A stretch of 6,685 bases of DNA from Deltaproteobacteria bacterium (GCA_030611115.1 JAUWQK010000088.1:1-6685); one strand, 5' to 3'. Shown: positions 1 to 5,558, numbered from the stretch's first letter. A program made the numbers and translations. Notes: generated by a model from the sequence alone, not told the origin.

Positions 1-7
1 TTAAAAA

Positions 8-454
8 TCATAGTTTGACCTCCACAAGTCCTTTGCGCCGGCTATCGGCTTCACGTGTGCGACTAAAAAATTCAATCCACTCATTCCAGTCGGTTTCGTA
101 TTCCGAGGCAAAGATTTCTTCAGGTCGACGGGTCAGAATCATATCTTCAAGTGCTAATGCCGCCTCAATTCCTTGCTCAATTAGGTGTTGGAAATCCGGA
201 GGAAGCAGAATAACCGCGTCAATGTCGTCTGGTTCAGCCTTCGCTGTGACGAAACTTCCATCAATCAGCAGGCGTAGACTGCCAATCAGTCGAGCCAACT
301 CTATCCAACGCCTAATTCGAAGGACCAGCCGTCTACGCCGCCGAGACGATGAACCAAATCGAAACATAATTTCAGTTTTCGAAGCCAGGTACAGCCCTTC
401 AGGCAGGTAACCATCGGCACAAAATTTAGGTATTGTCGAATCATGCGGCTCCAT
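8..454 (-). CDS. DUF6932-type protein with nucleotidyltransferase-fold motif
   Basis: A 148-residue protein that I recognise as DUF6932-like: an N-terminal IPKFCADGYLPEG stretch, a central nucleotidyltransferase signature (GSFVTAK at 66-72, then DDID at 76-79), and a C-terminal end of the KGLVEVKL type. The G-S-(x)n-D-x-D pattern is the metal- and NTP-binding motif of polymerase-beta-like folds; the residues seen are G66, S67, D77 and D79. A third catalytic acid is not obvious. The substrate is unknown, and small proteins of this fold are often toxin-antitoxin or defence partners, which is inference here. The start is chosen at the ATG of MEPHDSTIP because AAGGAG (465-460) lies five bases upstream. 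The frame stays open to a TTG at 496, but that start lacks well-placed Shine-Dalgarno support. The arginine-rich stretch at residues 38-49 is unusual. It reads in the same direction as the DUF3800 gene, 223 bases downstream of that gene's stop. Confidence 0.72.
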   Translation of the reverse strand: MEPHDSTIPKFCADGYLPEGLYLASKTEIMFRFGSSSRRRRRLVLRIRRWIELARLIGSLRLLIDGSFVTAKAEPDDIDAVILLPPDFQHLIEQGIEAALALEDMILTRRPEEIFASEYETDWNEWIEFFSRTREADSRRKGLVEVKL

Positions 455-550
455 ATGAACTCCTTGATGTCCTGAAAACTCATCTCCATTCCCCAACGTT
501 CCACATTTTTTTCTTTCTATAGCTTTCCGATTTCGTGCAAAAAATACTTG

Positions 551-575
551 ACAAAATATAATTCTAATATATTGT
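551..575. promoter_or_regulatory. AT-rich dyad, possible operator in the DUF6932 upstream region
   Basis: ACAAAATAT (551-559) and ATATATTGT (567-575) are inverted copies with one mismatch in nine, separated by seven bases. The dyad overlaps promoter-like boxes for both strands. On plus, TTGACA (548-553) is followed 16 bases later by TATTGT (570-575). On minus, a weak TTGTTT (584-579) is followed 18 bases later by TATATT (560-555), reading toward the DUF6932 gene. The symmetry is seen directly; an operator role is inference, and AT-rich dyads arise easily by chance. Confidence 0.3.
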
Positions 576-582
576 TTTAAAC

Positions 583-679
583 AAGACGGGTAAATCCTGC
601 TACGTGCTCAAAGTGCTTCCTTCCATCAATTGGCTATGAGCTTTGAGATGATAGGCGTAACAGGGACCGTCTTTTTTTT
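583..679 (+). ncRNA. Long imperfect hairpin with terminal T8: candidate small RNA or structured site
   Basis: Three nested complementary blocks are visible. AAGACGG (583-589) pairs with CCGTCTT (667-673). TCCTGCTACG (595-604) pairs with CGTAACAGGGA (656-666) with one bulge and one mismatch. CTCAAAG (607-613) pairs with CTTTGAG (641-647) around a 27-base loop. On the plus strand the structure runs into eight T residues (672-679), as a Rho-independent terminator would. A TTGACA/TATTGT promoter-like pair sits at 548-575 and would start transcription close to 582, just where the hairpin begins. The T tract overlaps the stop codon of the convergent DUF3800 gene. Read on the minus strand there is no good U tract, so it could instead be a 3' UTR or leader structure there. 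It matches no RNA family I recognise. The inverted repeat is certain; the small-RNA reading is inference. Confidence 0.3.
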
Positions 680-1331
680 ATTTAAGATACTCGTCTTCAA
701 ATTTAACCGCCTTTCTGAAGATATTGTACCACGCAGTATCATTTTTCTCATATTTTCTGTATAGCCCCCAGCAAAATAGATCAACTGCCTGCAATCCAAC
801 ATTATGCTGGGATAATTCATGGGTAATATACAGCGGCACCTTAAGAGGTAATAAGCCTTCCAGTTGATTAGCAACGTAGTTATTGAAATCGCGTATTTCC
901 TCCCTGTTTTTGGAACGATCGATAATCAAGTTAACTGCATCACCAGTTTTTGATAAATCTACTTTTTCAAGGATAAAGCGAGCCATAAAATTATAGAGTT
1001 TTTTCTTGCCTTTCTTGCTTCGCAAATTATTGTAAACCCGCTTTTTGTTGAGAATTACAGAATATATATGCCACCCCGATTCAGGCAAATTTCGATAAAA
1101 ATATTCTTTAATAGTCAGACTTGTTCTTGTTCCTTTCAATTCTTGGGCAATCCGGCTGCGAGCGTTTTTGTGATTAAGCTTATTTTTTAATGTACGACGG
1201 ACAGCTTTTCTGAAGTGCCTCATCGTAACTGTATTGTCACAAGCAAGTAGAGTAATAACAAATTTTTTAGACGTTTTCGGTTTGTTAAAATCAAACCCAA
1301 GGTCACCCGATTCATCAAGATAAATTAGCAA
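678..1331 (-). CDS. DUF3800 domain protein (RNase H-like, putative nuclease)
   Basis: A complete 217-residue DUF3800 protein. The N-terminus MLIYLDESGDLGF carries the family's DE motif (D6, E7). The C-terminal half carries GLQAVDLF, the QxxD motif (Q181, D184). ELKGT (E64) and IIDRSK (D138) supply further conserved-looking acids, so D6, E64, D138 and D184 could form an RNase H-like metal site. The family is uncharacterised in general, so nuclease activity is a structural inference. The protein is very basic in the middle (residues 41-60 and 93-111), as suits a nucleic-acid-binding protein. There is no signal peptide or membrane segment. The start is TTG at 1331: an in-frame stop lies two codons upstream and the family's N-terminus begins here. 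AAAGGA is 11-12 bases upstream, which is a loose fit. It lies 110 bases downstream of the broken gene and on the same strand. Confidence 0.85.
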   Translation of the reverse strand: MLIYLDESGDLGFDFNKPKTSKKFVITLLACDNTVTMRHFRKAVRRTLKNKLNHKNARSRIAQELKGTRTSLTIKEYFYRNLPESGWHIYSVILNKKRVYNNLRSKKGKKKLYNFMARFILEKVDLSKTGDAVNLIIDRSKNREEIRDFNNYVANQLEGLLPLKVPLYITHELSQHNVGLQAVDLFCWGLYRKYEKNDTAWYNIFRKAVKFEDEYLK

Positions 1332-1396
1332 TTCCTATTTTTTCCTTTCGTTGTGAAAAGTGTAGACCTTTACGCCCTTTATCCTTACAATTATTC

Positions 1397-1414
1397 AACA
1401 TAGTCAACTACGTT
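1397..1414. promoter_or_regulatory. Short dyad upstream of the DUF3800 gene
   Basis: AACATAGT and ACTACGTT form an inverted repeat with seven of eight positions matching around a two-base centre. On the minus strand it contains TTGACT (1407-1402), a fair -35 box. The hexamer 17 bases further on is GGATAA (1384-1379), a poor -10. It could be an operator-overlapped weak promoter for the DUF3800 gene, or chance. Nothing else stands out in the 1332-1441 gap. Confidence 0.2.
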
Positions 1415-1440
1415 CCATATATTTCCTGAGAATTTGCCTT

Positions 1441-1452
1441 GTTAGCCCTTAA
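1441..1452. repeat. 12-bp inverted repeat, distal arm
   Basis: GTTAGCCCTTAA is the perfect reverse complement of 2461-2472. On the minus strand this arm encodes the last residues (I-K-G) and the TAA stop (1444-1442) of the broken gene, so the repeat begins one base beyond the stop codon. The match does not extend inward or outward, and no target-site duplication is visible outside the two arms. Confidence 0.55.
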
Positions 1453-2176
1453 TTTCGTATTTATTAGTATCTATGCGTATGCCATTTAAGTAGAAGATAA
1501 CTTTACCCTTATTCCAAGTAAAAGCAACCATCACTCTTGGTTGATCGCTCGAGGGTATTGGTTTTCTGGTTGAAAGAATATCTTCTGCAAGACCTTCTAC
1601 CAGAACTTCCATGGTTTTGTCTGAATGCTTAACTGTATGGATGGACAAAGAACCCTGCTTAAACAGGCCAAAGTTGTAACCATACGCATTGGTTTTCCAA
1701 TCTGTGTGTGAATGGTTAACCCAAAACACAACTGTTCCTTCTGAAGGTAATGGACTGGCGCCACCTTCAAAGTCCGTTGTATGATCATCTGCATAGGATT
1801 TAGCTGCCTGGCTGGGTATTGCTATTTCAGGGCGTGACTTTCTCTTAAAATCTAGATTTTGTTTTGCTTCATCTAAAACCCTTTCCCCTACCTCCAATAT
1901 CAAATCTGCCTCAGACATCAATACCGTGTTTAGGGCAGTTTGATCTGATATAAGTGTTTCACTAAGCTCTATCAAGTGCGGCTCGACGCCTTCGTCCTCA
2001 TGAGCAGAACCCATCTGCTCCGCAACTGCACGGATCAGGTTTTCGTGCGTATAACCATCTCCAGATACCACTAACGCCTCACACTCCTTAATAATTCTTT
2101 TTAGAGAATAATGTGCTGGAGTAAGTCGCGGGTCACCTTGGCCTGCACGAAAAATGCGGACAAACGAAAATTGCAA
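1442..2176 (-). CDS. Hypothetical protein: C-terminal fragment of a frameshifted gene, LamG/ConA-like end
   Basis: An open frame of 244 residues that I read as the downstream part of a broken gene. Residues 20-103 are mostly helical and contain NLIRAVAEQMGSAHED (47-61), resembling the LxxAVAxxxGGAHxD motif of an uncharacterised bacterial family. Residues 149-236 look like a jelly-roll: GTVVFWVNH, then VAFTWNKGK and IFYLNGIRID, typical of the concanavalin A-like/LamG fold. No signal peptide is present, so a cytoplasmic location is expected. The only possible start in this frame is TTG at 2176. The AAGGGG before it is directly adjacent, with no usable spacing, which argues against independent initiation. 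The frame continues upstream as LDRTHPLAKG to at least 2206, and that text looks coding (HPLAxGL is common ahead of such domains). The function is unknown. Confidence 0.6.
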   Translation of the reverse strand: MQFSFVRIFRAGQGDPRLTPAHYSLKRIIKECEALVVSGDGYTHENLIRAVAEQMGSAHEDEGVEPHLIELSETLISDQTALNTVLMSEADLILEVGERVLDEAKQNLDFKRKSRPEIAIPSQAAKSYADDHTTDFEGGASPLPSEGTVVFWVNHSHTDWKTNAYGYNFGLFKQGSLSIHTVKHSDKTMEVLVEGLAEDILSTRKPIPSSDQPRVMVAFTWNKGKVIFYLNGIRIDTNKYEIKG

Positions 2177-2202
2177 CCCCTTCGCAAGAGGATGGGTGCG
2201 GT

Positions 2203-2448
2203 CTAAATACCGACAAGGTGAACATGTACCGCATCATGCAGATTTAATTCATCTATTACTCTCCAGAGTAACCCTTCTGTTCCACTAGCTTTACACACTA
2301 AAACCCTTAGTTCGACCGCCAATGTTTTAAGGTATGCGCCATCGCCGTTTGAAAGCTTTACTAGAGACTCTCTCAAAAAATACAGATGATCATCTAAGTC
2401 ACGTAGCTTTCTATCTAATGTCTTGGGGATTCTATTCTTACGCGTCAT
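2203..2448 (-). CDS. Hypothetical protein: N-terminal fragment of the frameshifted gene
   Basis: An 81-residue frame starting at ATG 2448. Upstream is only a weak AAGAA-type Shine-Dalgarno, about ten bases away. The sequence is helical and charged: LRDLDDHLYFLRESLVKL (16-33), then AYLKTLAVELRVLV (38-51) and SGTEGLLWRV (55-64). The pattern 'FLxxS...EAKxLAxxIRVLxxxTxxxxSLL' is what I remember from the N-terminus of an uncharacterised bacterial family. Its later part has the AVAxxxGGAH motif, and that motif is found in the next frame here, so the two ORFs are probably one protein. Alone, the fragment has no recognisable catalytic residues. It starts 231 bases downstream of the tatD stop and inside the block framed by the 12-bp repeats. 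Confidence 0.55.
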   Translation of the reverse strand: MTRKNRIPKTLDRKLRDLDDHLYFLRESLVKLSNGDGAYLKTLAVELRVLVCKASGTEGLLWRVIDELNLHDAVHVHLVGI

Positions 2449-2460
2449 AGCAATTTTTTC

Positions 2461-2472
2461 TTAAGGGCTAAC
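2461..2472. repeat. 12-bp inverted repeat, proximal arm
   Basis: TTAAGGGCTAAC is the exact reverse complement of 1441-1452. It lies 12 bases upstream of the ATG of the broken gene, so the pair brackets a 1,032-bp single-gene unit. The arrangement (GTTAG at the front, CTAAC overlapping the stop) recalls integron cassette boundaries or short transposon ends, but neither an attC site nor a transposase is present. Confidence 0.55.
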
Positions 2473-2489
2473 TTTGATGTAGCGGGCCT

Positions 2490-2512
2490 AAAAGCACGAT
2501 TTATTTTCGTGC
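2490..2512 (-). terminator. Possible Rho-independent terminator downstream of tatD
   Basis: GCACGA (2494-2499) and TCGTGC (2507-2512) form a perfect six-bp stem with a seven-base loop. On the minus strand it is followed by TTTT (2493-2490). It would end minus-strand transcription from tatD, about 170 bases past its stop, and insulate the accessory genes. The stem is short and the T tract is only four long, so strength is uncertain. On the plus strand no T tract follows. Confidence 0.42.
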
Positions 2513-2679
2513 ATTATTGCATGCGAAAAAGAATAATAAGGCAATTTTGCTGAGTGCGCGATTAAAAGATCCGAAAGGTACATTTTCTTACTCCAGAATA
2601 AGACAAGGCAGATTGGCAGTCAACCCTTTTTTGACAGTAAACATATTGAAACTATTCATAAAAATTTGTTCAAAATTAT

Positions 2680-3465
2680 TTATGCAGGTGTTAGGTTATA
2701 CAATTTGCAGGTGTTTTTCCATATGATATCAGAAAGATATTCTGGATCTTCTTTTCTTGCTTCTGCCAGTTTAATAAGGACTGATTTAACAAATGCCGGT
2801 TCATTGCGTCTGGTATGATTTTTTTCAGGCGCGGGTGTAAGATATGGCGCATCTGTCTCGACAAGTATGCGATCTGCTGGAATAAGCGGAGCAAGCTTTC
2901 TGAGTTCAGCGCCTCGACCTTTTATTGTTAATATTCCGGTTATGCCGATATAAAAACCAAGCTCCATGTATTGATATAATTCTGATTTGTTCCCGCTGAA
3001 ACAGTGAATGACCCCTTTTCTTTCCTTACCATGTTTTTCTTTGAGGATTTCAAGAAGTCTGCCATTGCTGTCCCTTTCATGAAAAATAACTGGAAGGTCT
3101 AATTCGTCGGCGCTTTCAAGCTGCCTGACAAACCATTTTTCCTGATCTTTTTTTGGAGAATACATTCGGTTAAAGTCAAGGCCGATTTCTCCCCATGCCC
3201 GGACTTTTTTGCTTTTGGCAAGTTTGATTAGATATGAAAGAACTTGTTCTGAACAGTTTTTTGCATCGTGTGGATGAATACTTACAGAGGCATACAAACC
3301 ACTATGGGATTCTGCCAATGCCACAGCTCTATTGGAGGAATCCTTGTTTGTTCCAACTATCATAATTGCAGAAACACCGGCTTCATTTGCACATTTTATT
3401 ACATCATTAATATCTTTGTCATATACGCGGTCATCAAGATGGCAGTGGCTGTGAAATAATTTCAT
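2680..3465 (-). CDS. tatD: TatD family metal-dependent hydrolase (DNase)
   Basis: A complete 261-residue TatD-family TIM-barrel hydrolase of normal length. All expected metal ligands are visible: HxH in HSHCHLDD (H7, H9), E93 in WGEIGLDF, H129 in VIFHERD, H154 in GVIHCFSG and D205 in VETDAPYLTP. VSIHPHD (61-67) is another family hallmark. Characterised members are metal-dependent deoxyribonucleases acting in DNA repair or degradation; the name TatD does not imply a role in Tat secretion. The protein is cytoplasmic. The start is ATG 3465, with GGAG (3475-3472) six bases upstream; the frame stays open to 3495, but the extra ten residues are outside the family's N-terminus. The gene is divergent from rpiB. 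A perfect TATAAT on its strand (3554-3549) could be the -10 of its promoter. Confidence 0.95.
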   Translation of the reverse strand: MKLFHSHCHLDDRVYDKDINDVIKCANEAGVSAIMIVGTNKDSSNRAVALAESHSGLYASVSIHPHDAKNCSEQVLSYLIKLAKSKKVRAWGEIGLDFNRMYSPKKDQEKWFVRQLESADELDLPVIFHERDSNGRLLEILKEKHGKERKGVIHCFSGNKSELYQYMELGFYIGITGILTIKGRGAELRKLAPLIPADRILVETDAPYLTPAPEKNHTRRNEPAFVKSVLIKLAEARKEDPEYLSDIIWKNTCKLYNLTPA

Positions 3466-3548
3466 TTTTAACTCCAAATCAATATCCTGTAGCATTAAAC
3501 GTTAGAAACATCAAGATTTTGAGGTTGCTTTCATAGATCTTGTCGGAC

Positions 3549-3554
3549 ATTATA
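3549..3554 (-). promoter_or_regulatory. Candidate -10 box for tatD
   Basis: The minus strand reads TATAAT, a perfect -10 hexamer, about 85 bases before the tatD ATG. It directly abuts the outer edge of the palindromic repeat at 3555. The repeat occupies the -35 position, and no good TTGACA-like hexamer is found 16-18 bases upstream. For rpiB on the plus strand only a weak TTGCTT (3525-3530), 17 bases, CATTAT (3548-3553) pair is visible. Confidence 0.25.
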
Positions 3555-3702
3555 GTAACTACTCAGCTAAATAGACTGAAGACTGTTAGGAAAAAGCGCA
3601 TTTTGAAGCCATCTTTGATGCAAGAATCAGATATTTCCGTCGAAGTACGGCAATCGTGCTCTTCTGACCCCTTCAGCCTTCAGTCTAAACAGCTTCAGCC
3701 TA
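3555..3702. repeat. Palindromic heptamer-rich intergenic repeat, copy A (one end truncated)
   Basis: It begins with GTAACTACTCAG, identical to the start of copy B at 5559. A GACTGAAGACTG arm and TTAGGAAAAAG follow, matching copy B (TTAGGGAAAAG), and GAAGCCA occurs in the interior of both. The complementary arm CCTTCAGCCTTCAGTCTAA lies at 3670-3688, followed by a second CTTCAGCC at 3693-3700. Unlike copy B, the terminal ACCTGAGTAGTTAC is missing on the rpiB side, so this copy looks truncated or degenerate. It fills most of the tatD-rpiB divergent gap and ends about 17 bases before the rpiB start, so it is probably in the rpiB leader or promoter. Confidence 0.6.
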
Positions 3703-3719
3703 TCTAAAGGTATTAAAAA

Positions 3720-4169
3720 ATGTATAAAAATAAAACACCTGTCATTATAGGCAGCGATCATGCTGCTTATCATTTGAAGGAAAAGATCAAGGCTTATATC
3801 ATTGAAAGTGGCATTGACGTTGAAGATGTCGGCACTGATAGTGAGGATTCAGTAGATTATGCGGATTTTGGAATCAAGGTTGCCTCAGCGGTTTCAAAGG
3901 GAAAATTTGAGCGCGGGATACTTCTGTGTGGGACAGGGTTAGGAATGTCAATGGTTGCCAACAGATTCCCGCATGTAAGAGCTGCTCTTTGCAGCGATCT
4001 TTTTTCAGCTATTATGAGTAGACGCCATAACAATTCCAATATATTGGTTATAGGAGGGCGCGTTACAGGGGAATCTCTTGCTGTGGCAATGCTTGAAGCA
4101 TGGCTTGAAACACCATTTGAAGGCGGACGACATCAACACAGAATAGAAAAGTTTGACCGGATAGAATAA
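3720..4169 (+). CDS. rpiB: Ribose-5-phosphate isomerase B
   Basis: A complete 149-residue RpiB/LacAB-family enzyme that interconverts ribulose 5-phosphate and ribose 5-phosphate in the non-oxidative pentose phosphate pathway, supplying ribose for nucleotides. GSDHAA (11-16) is the N-terminal phosphate/sugar-binding motif. CGTGLGMSM (70-78) contains the catalytic cysteine C70. RRHNNSNILVIGGR (101-114) holds H103 and the conserved HN-x-N-x-L segment. RAALCSD (87-93) is also typical. The start ATG 3720 has AAAGG (3706-3710) nine bases upstream. It is the first gene of the plus-strand cluster, 92 bases before glyA, and pairing with glyA is common in deltaproteobacteria. The leader is largely made of repeat copy A, which may influence expression (inference). 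Confidence 0.95.
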   Translation: MYKNKTPVIIGSDHAAYHLKEKIKAYIIESGIDVEDVGTDSEDSVDYADFGIKVASAVSKGKFERGILLCGTGLGMSMVANRFPHVRAALCSDLFSAIMSRRHNNSNILVIGGRVTGESLAVAMLEAWLETPFEGGRHQHRIEKFDRIE

Positions 4170-4180
4170 ATTAAAAGATG

Positions 4181-4204
4181 AACATCCAACATCGAACGTC
4201 GAAT
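4181..4204. repeat. Heptamer tandem repeat in the rpiB-glyA gap
   Basis: Three consecutive seven-base units, AACATCC, AACATCG and AACGTCG, are followed by a partial AAT. Runs of AACATC/GAACAT-type units are, as far as I recall, frequent between genes of Desulfobacterales and some other anaerobes. With the GATGTCGCTTCGC segment just after it, this looks like the remnant of a dispersed intergenic element. It codes for nothing visible. Confidence 0.5.
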
Positions 4205-4222
4205 AATGATGTCGCTTCGCTA

Positions 4223-4238
4223 TTTAAAGTACTTTAAA
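4223..4238. repeat. 16-bp perfect palindrome upstream of glyA
   Basis: TTTAAAGTACTTTAAA is fully self-complementary and sits 23 bases before the glyA start. It could be a short transcribed hairpin, an operator, or part of the dispersed element that starts with the heptamers at 4181. It has too little GC to be a terminator. Confidence 0.4.
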
Positions 4239-4261
4239 ATCGAATAAAAAAGGAACACTAA

Positions 4262-5500
4262 TTGGATTTAAGAGATATTTCAAATATAGATCCTGATATT
4301 GCCGATGCAATTGCAAAAGAGATTGACAGGCAAAGCAACACTTTGGAACTTATAGCCTCAGAGAATATTGCAAGCCGGGCGGTTATGGCTGTTCAGGGCA
4401 GTGTGCTGACGAATAAATATGCTGAAGGATATCCTGATAAGCGCTATTATGGAGGTTGTGAATACGTTGATGTTGCCGAGAGACTGGCCGTCAAAAGAGC
4501 TAAAAAACTTTTCAATGCAGCGTATGCCAATGTACAGCCTCATTCAGGTTCCCAGGCCAATATGGCGGTATATTTTGCACTTTTAAATCCAGGTGATACC
4601 GTTCTTGGTATGGCTCTCTCTCATGGTGGGCACCTTACTCACGGAAGTCCTGTAAGTTTTTCAGGCAGGCTTTATAATTTTGTTCACTATGGAGTAAAAG
4701 AAGATACAGAAAGAATCGACTATGAACAAGTAGCCTTATTAGCGGAAAAACATAGACCAAAGATGATTATTGCCGGCGCAAGTGCCTATCCGCGTATAAT
4801 AGATTTTGAAAAATTTGCTGAAATTTCCGAATCAGTTGGCGCTTATTTAGTTGTAGATATGGCTCATATAGCCGGATTGGTAGCAGCGGGAGTTCATCCA
4901 TCTCCTGTTCCATTTGCTGATGTTGTAACTTCCACAACCCACAAAACCCTCAGAGGGCCCAGGGGCGGGTTAATATTAGCCAAAACAGACTACGGTACTA
5001 AGTTGAACAGACAGGTTTTCCCCGGGATACAGGGGGGGCCACTGATGCATGTCATTGCGGCCAAAGCGGTTGCCTTTAAGGAAGCTCTTGGTGAAGCTTT
5101 CAGGACATATCAGATTAATGTAGTAAAAAATGCAAATACTCTTGCAGAAAATTTGATGAAAAGCGGTGTAAGGCTTATATCTGACGGCACGGATAACCAC
5201 ATGGTGCTTGCTGATTTGAGAAATCTCAACATCACTGGAAAAGATGCTGAAGAAGTATTGGGCAGAGCGGGCATTACGGTCAACAAAAATTCCATACCTT
5301 TTGAAAAGTTAGGTCCTTTTGTAACAAGTGGTATAAGACTGGGTACACCTGCTGTAACTACAAGAGGTATGAAAGAACCTGAGATGGAAATTATTGCGGG
5401 AATTATTATTGATGTGCTAAAAAATCATAATAATGACAAGGTAATTGGTACTGCCAGGCAGAAGGCCGGCGAGCTTTGTAATAATTTTCCGATTAATTAA
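4262..5500 (+). CDS. glyA: Serine hydroxymethyltransferase
   Basis: A complete 412-residue fold-type I PLP enzyme, the usual length for bacterial GlyA. It converts serine plus tetrahydrofolate into glycine plus 5,10-methylene-THF in the cytoplasm. Visible hallmarks are LIASENIAS (31-39), [19 protein letters not shown] (52-70) with E55 and Y57, HSGSQAN (94-100), [14 protein letters not shown] (197-210) with D199 and H202, and [15 protein letters not shown] (222-236), in which K228 forms the PLP Schiff base after H227. [15 protein letters not shown] (355-369) carries the substrate-carboxylate arginine. The start is TTG at 4262, with AGGA (4251-4254) seven bases upstream; no better start matches the family N-terminus. 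Methylene-THF feeds thymidylate synthesis, which fits the dCMP deaminase gene downstream. That gene is 254 bases away, across repeat copy B. Confidence 0.97.
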   Translation: MDLRDISNIDPDIADAIAKEIDRQSNTLELIASENIASRAVMAVQGSVLTNKYAEGYPDKRYYGGCEYVDVAERLAVKRAKKLFNAAYANVQPHSGSQANMAVYFALLNPGDTVLGMALSHGGHLTHGSPVSFSGRLYNFVHYGVKEDTERIDYEQVALLAEKHRPKMIIAGASAYPRIIDFEKFAEISESVGAYLVVDMAHIAGLVAAGVHPSPVPFADVVTSTTHKTLRGPRGGLILAKTDYGTKLNRQVFPGIQGGPLMHVIAAKAVAFKEALGEAFRTYQINVVKNANTLAENLMKSGVRLISDGTDNHMVLADLRNLNITGKDAEEVLGRAGITVNKNSIPFEKLGPFVTSGIRLGTPAVTTRGMKEPEMEIIAGIIIDVLKNHNNDKVIGTARQKAGELCNNFPIN

Positions 5501-5531
5501 GCAACGGGTTGCAGAATGATGCTTTATGGCG

Positions 5532-5545
5532 TATAGATATATAAT
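5532..5545 (+). promoter_or_regulatory. Weak candidate promoter for the deaminase-nrdR genes
   Basis: TTGCAG (5509-5514) is followed after 17 bases by TATAGA (5532-5537). A perfect TATAAT also occurs at 5540-5545 but has no recognisable -35 at the right distance. Either could restart transcription downstream of glyA, before repeat copy B. The region is AT-rich, so such matches are expected by chance. Confidence 0.2.
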
Positions 5546-5558
5546 TAATAAAATATCG

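Larger units (their letters stand above)
1442..2448 (-). pseudogene. Probable single gene split by a one-base deletion near 2205-2207
   Basis: The upstream 81-codon frame (from 2448) and the downstream frame (to 1442) overlap in 2203-2232, and their protein texts join naturally. The upstream frame ends VHVHLVGI-stop, while the other frame reads LDRTHPLAKGLQF from 2206. Adding one T to the coding-strand TTT run (plus-strand AAA at 2205-2207) gives VGILDRTHPLAKG and an uninterrupted protein of about 335 residues. No canonical X-XXY-YYZ slippery heptamer is present, so programmed -1 frameshifting is not favoured. The options are a true frameshift mutation, a sequencing or assembly error at a short homopolymer, or two separately translated ORFs. 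The 12-bp inverted repeats at 1441-1452 and 2461-2472 frame this unit. Confidence 0.55.

Noticed and set aside
15..410. 131-codon plus-strand ORF antisense to the DUF6932 gene
   Set aside because: A shadow of the real gene: serine/arginine-rich translation, no ribosome site and no recognisable domain.
455..496. Longer DUF6932 start at TTG 496
   Set aside because: The ATG at 454 has AAGGAG five bases upstream, while the TTG has no well-placed Shine-Dalgarno.
1380..1452. Integron attC site after the broken gene (GGGCTAAC overlapping the stop, GTTAG at the cassette front)
   Set aside because: An attC site needs a complementary 3' half ending in GTTRRRY. No sequence pairing with GGGCTAACAAGGC exists before the DUF3800 start, GTTAGCC does not match GTTRRRY, and no integrase is present.
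2203..2235. Programmed -1 ribosomal frameshift joining the two ORFs
   Set aside because: The overlap holds no X-XXY-YYZ slippery heptamer, and I saw no strong stimulatory hairpin just downstream. A simple one-base deletion or base-call error explains it better.
2517..2726. 69-codon plus-strand ORF between the broken gene and tatD
   Set aside because: It begins with TTG without a ribosome site, overlaps the tatD 3' end in antisense, and its translation resembles no family I know.
3466..3495. Longer tatD start ten codons upstream
   Set aside because: The internal ATG at 3465 has a well-placed GGAG and matches the family N-terminus; the extension adds residues not seen in TatD proteins.
3466..3719. 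Riboswitch in the rpiB leader
   Set aside because: The gap is explained by repeat copy A; no conserved riboswitch core was recognised.
5501..5512. GCAAC/GTTGC hairpin right after the glyA stop as a terminator
   Set aside because: Only four or five base pairs with a tiny loop and no T tract after it.
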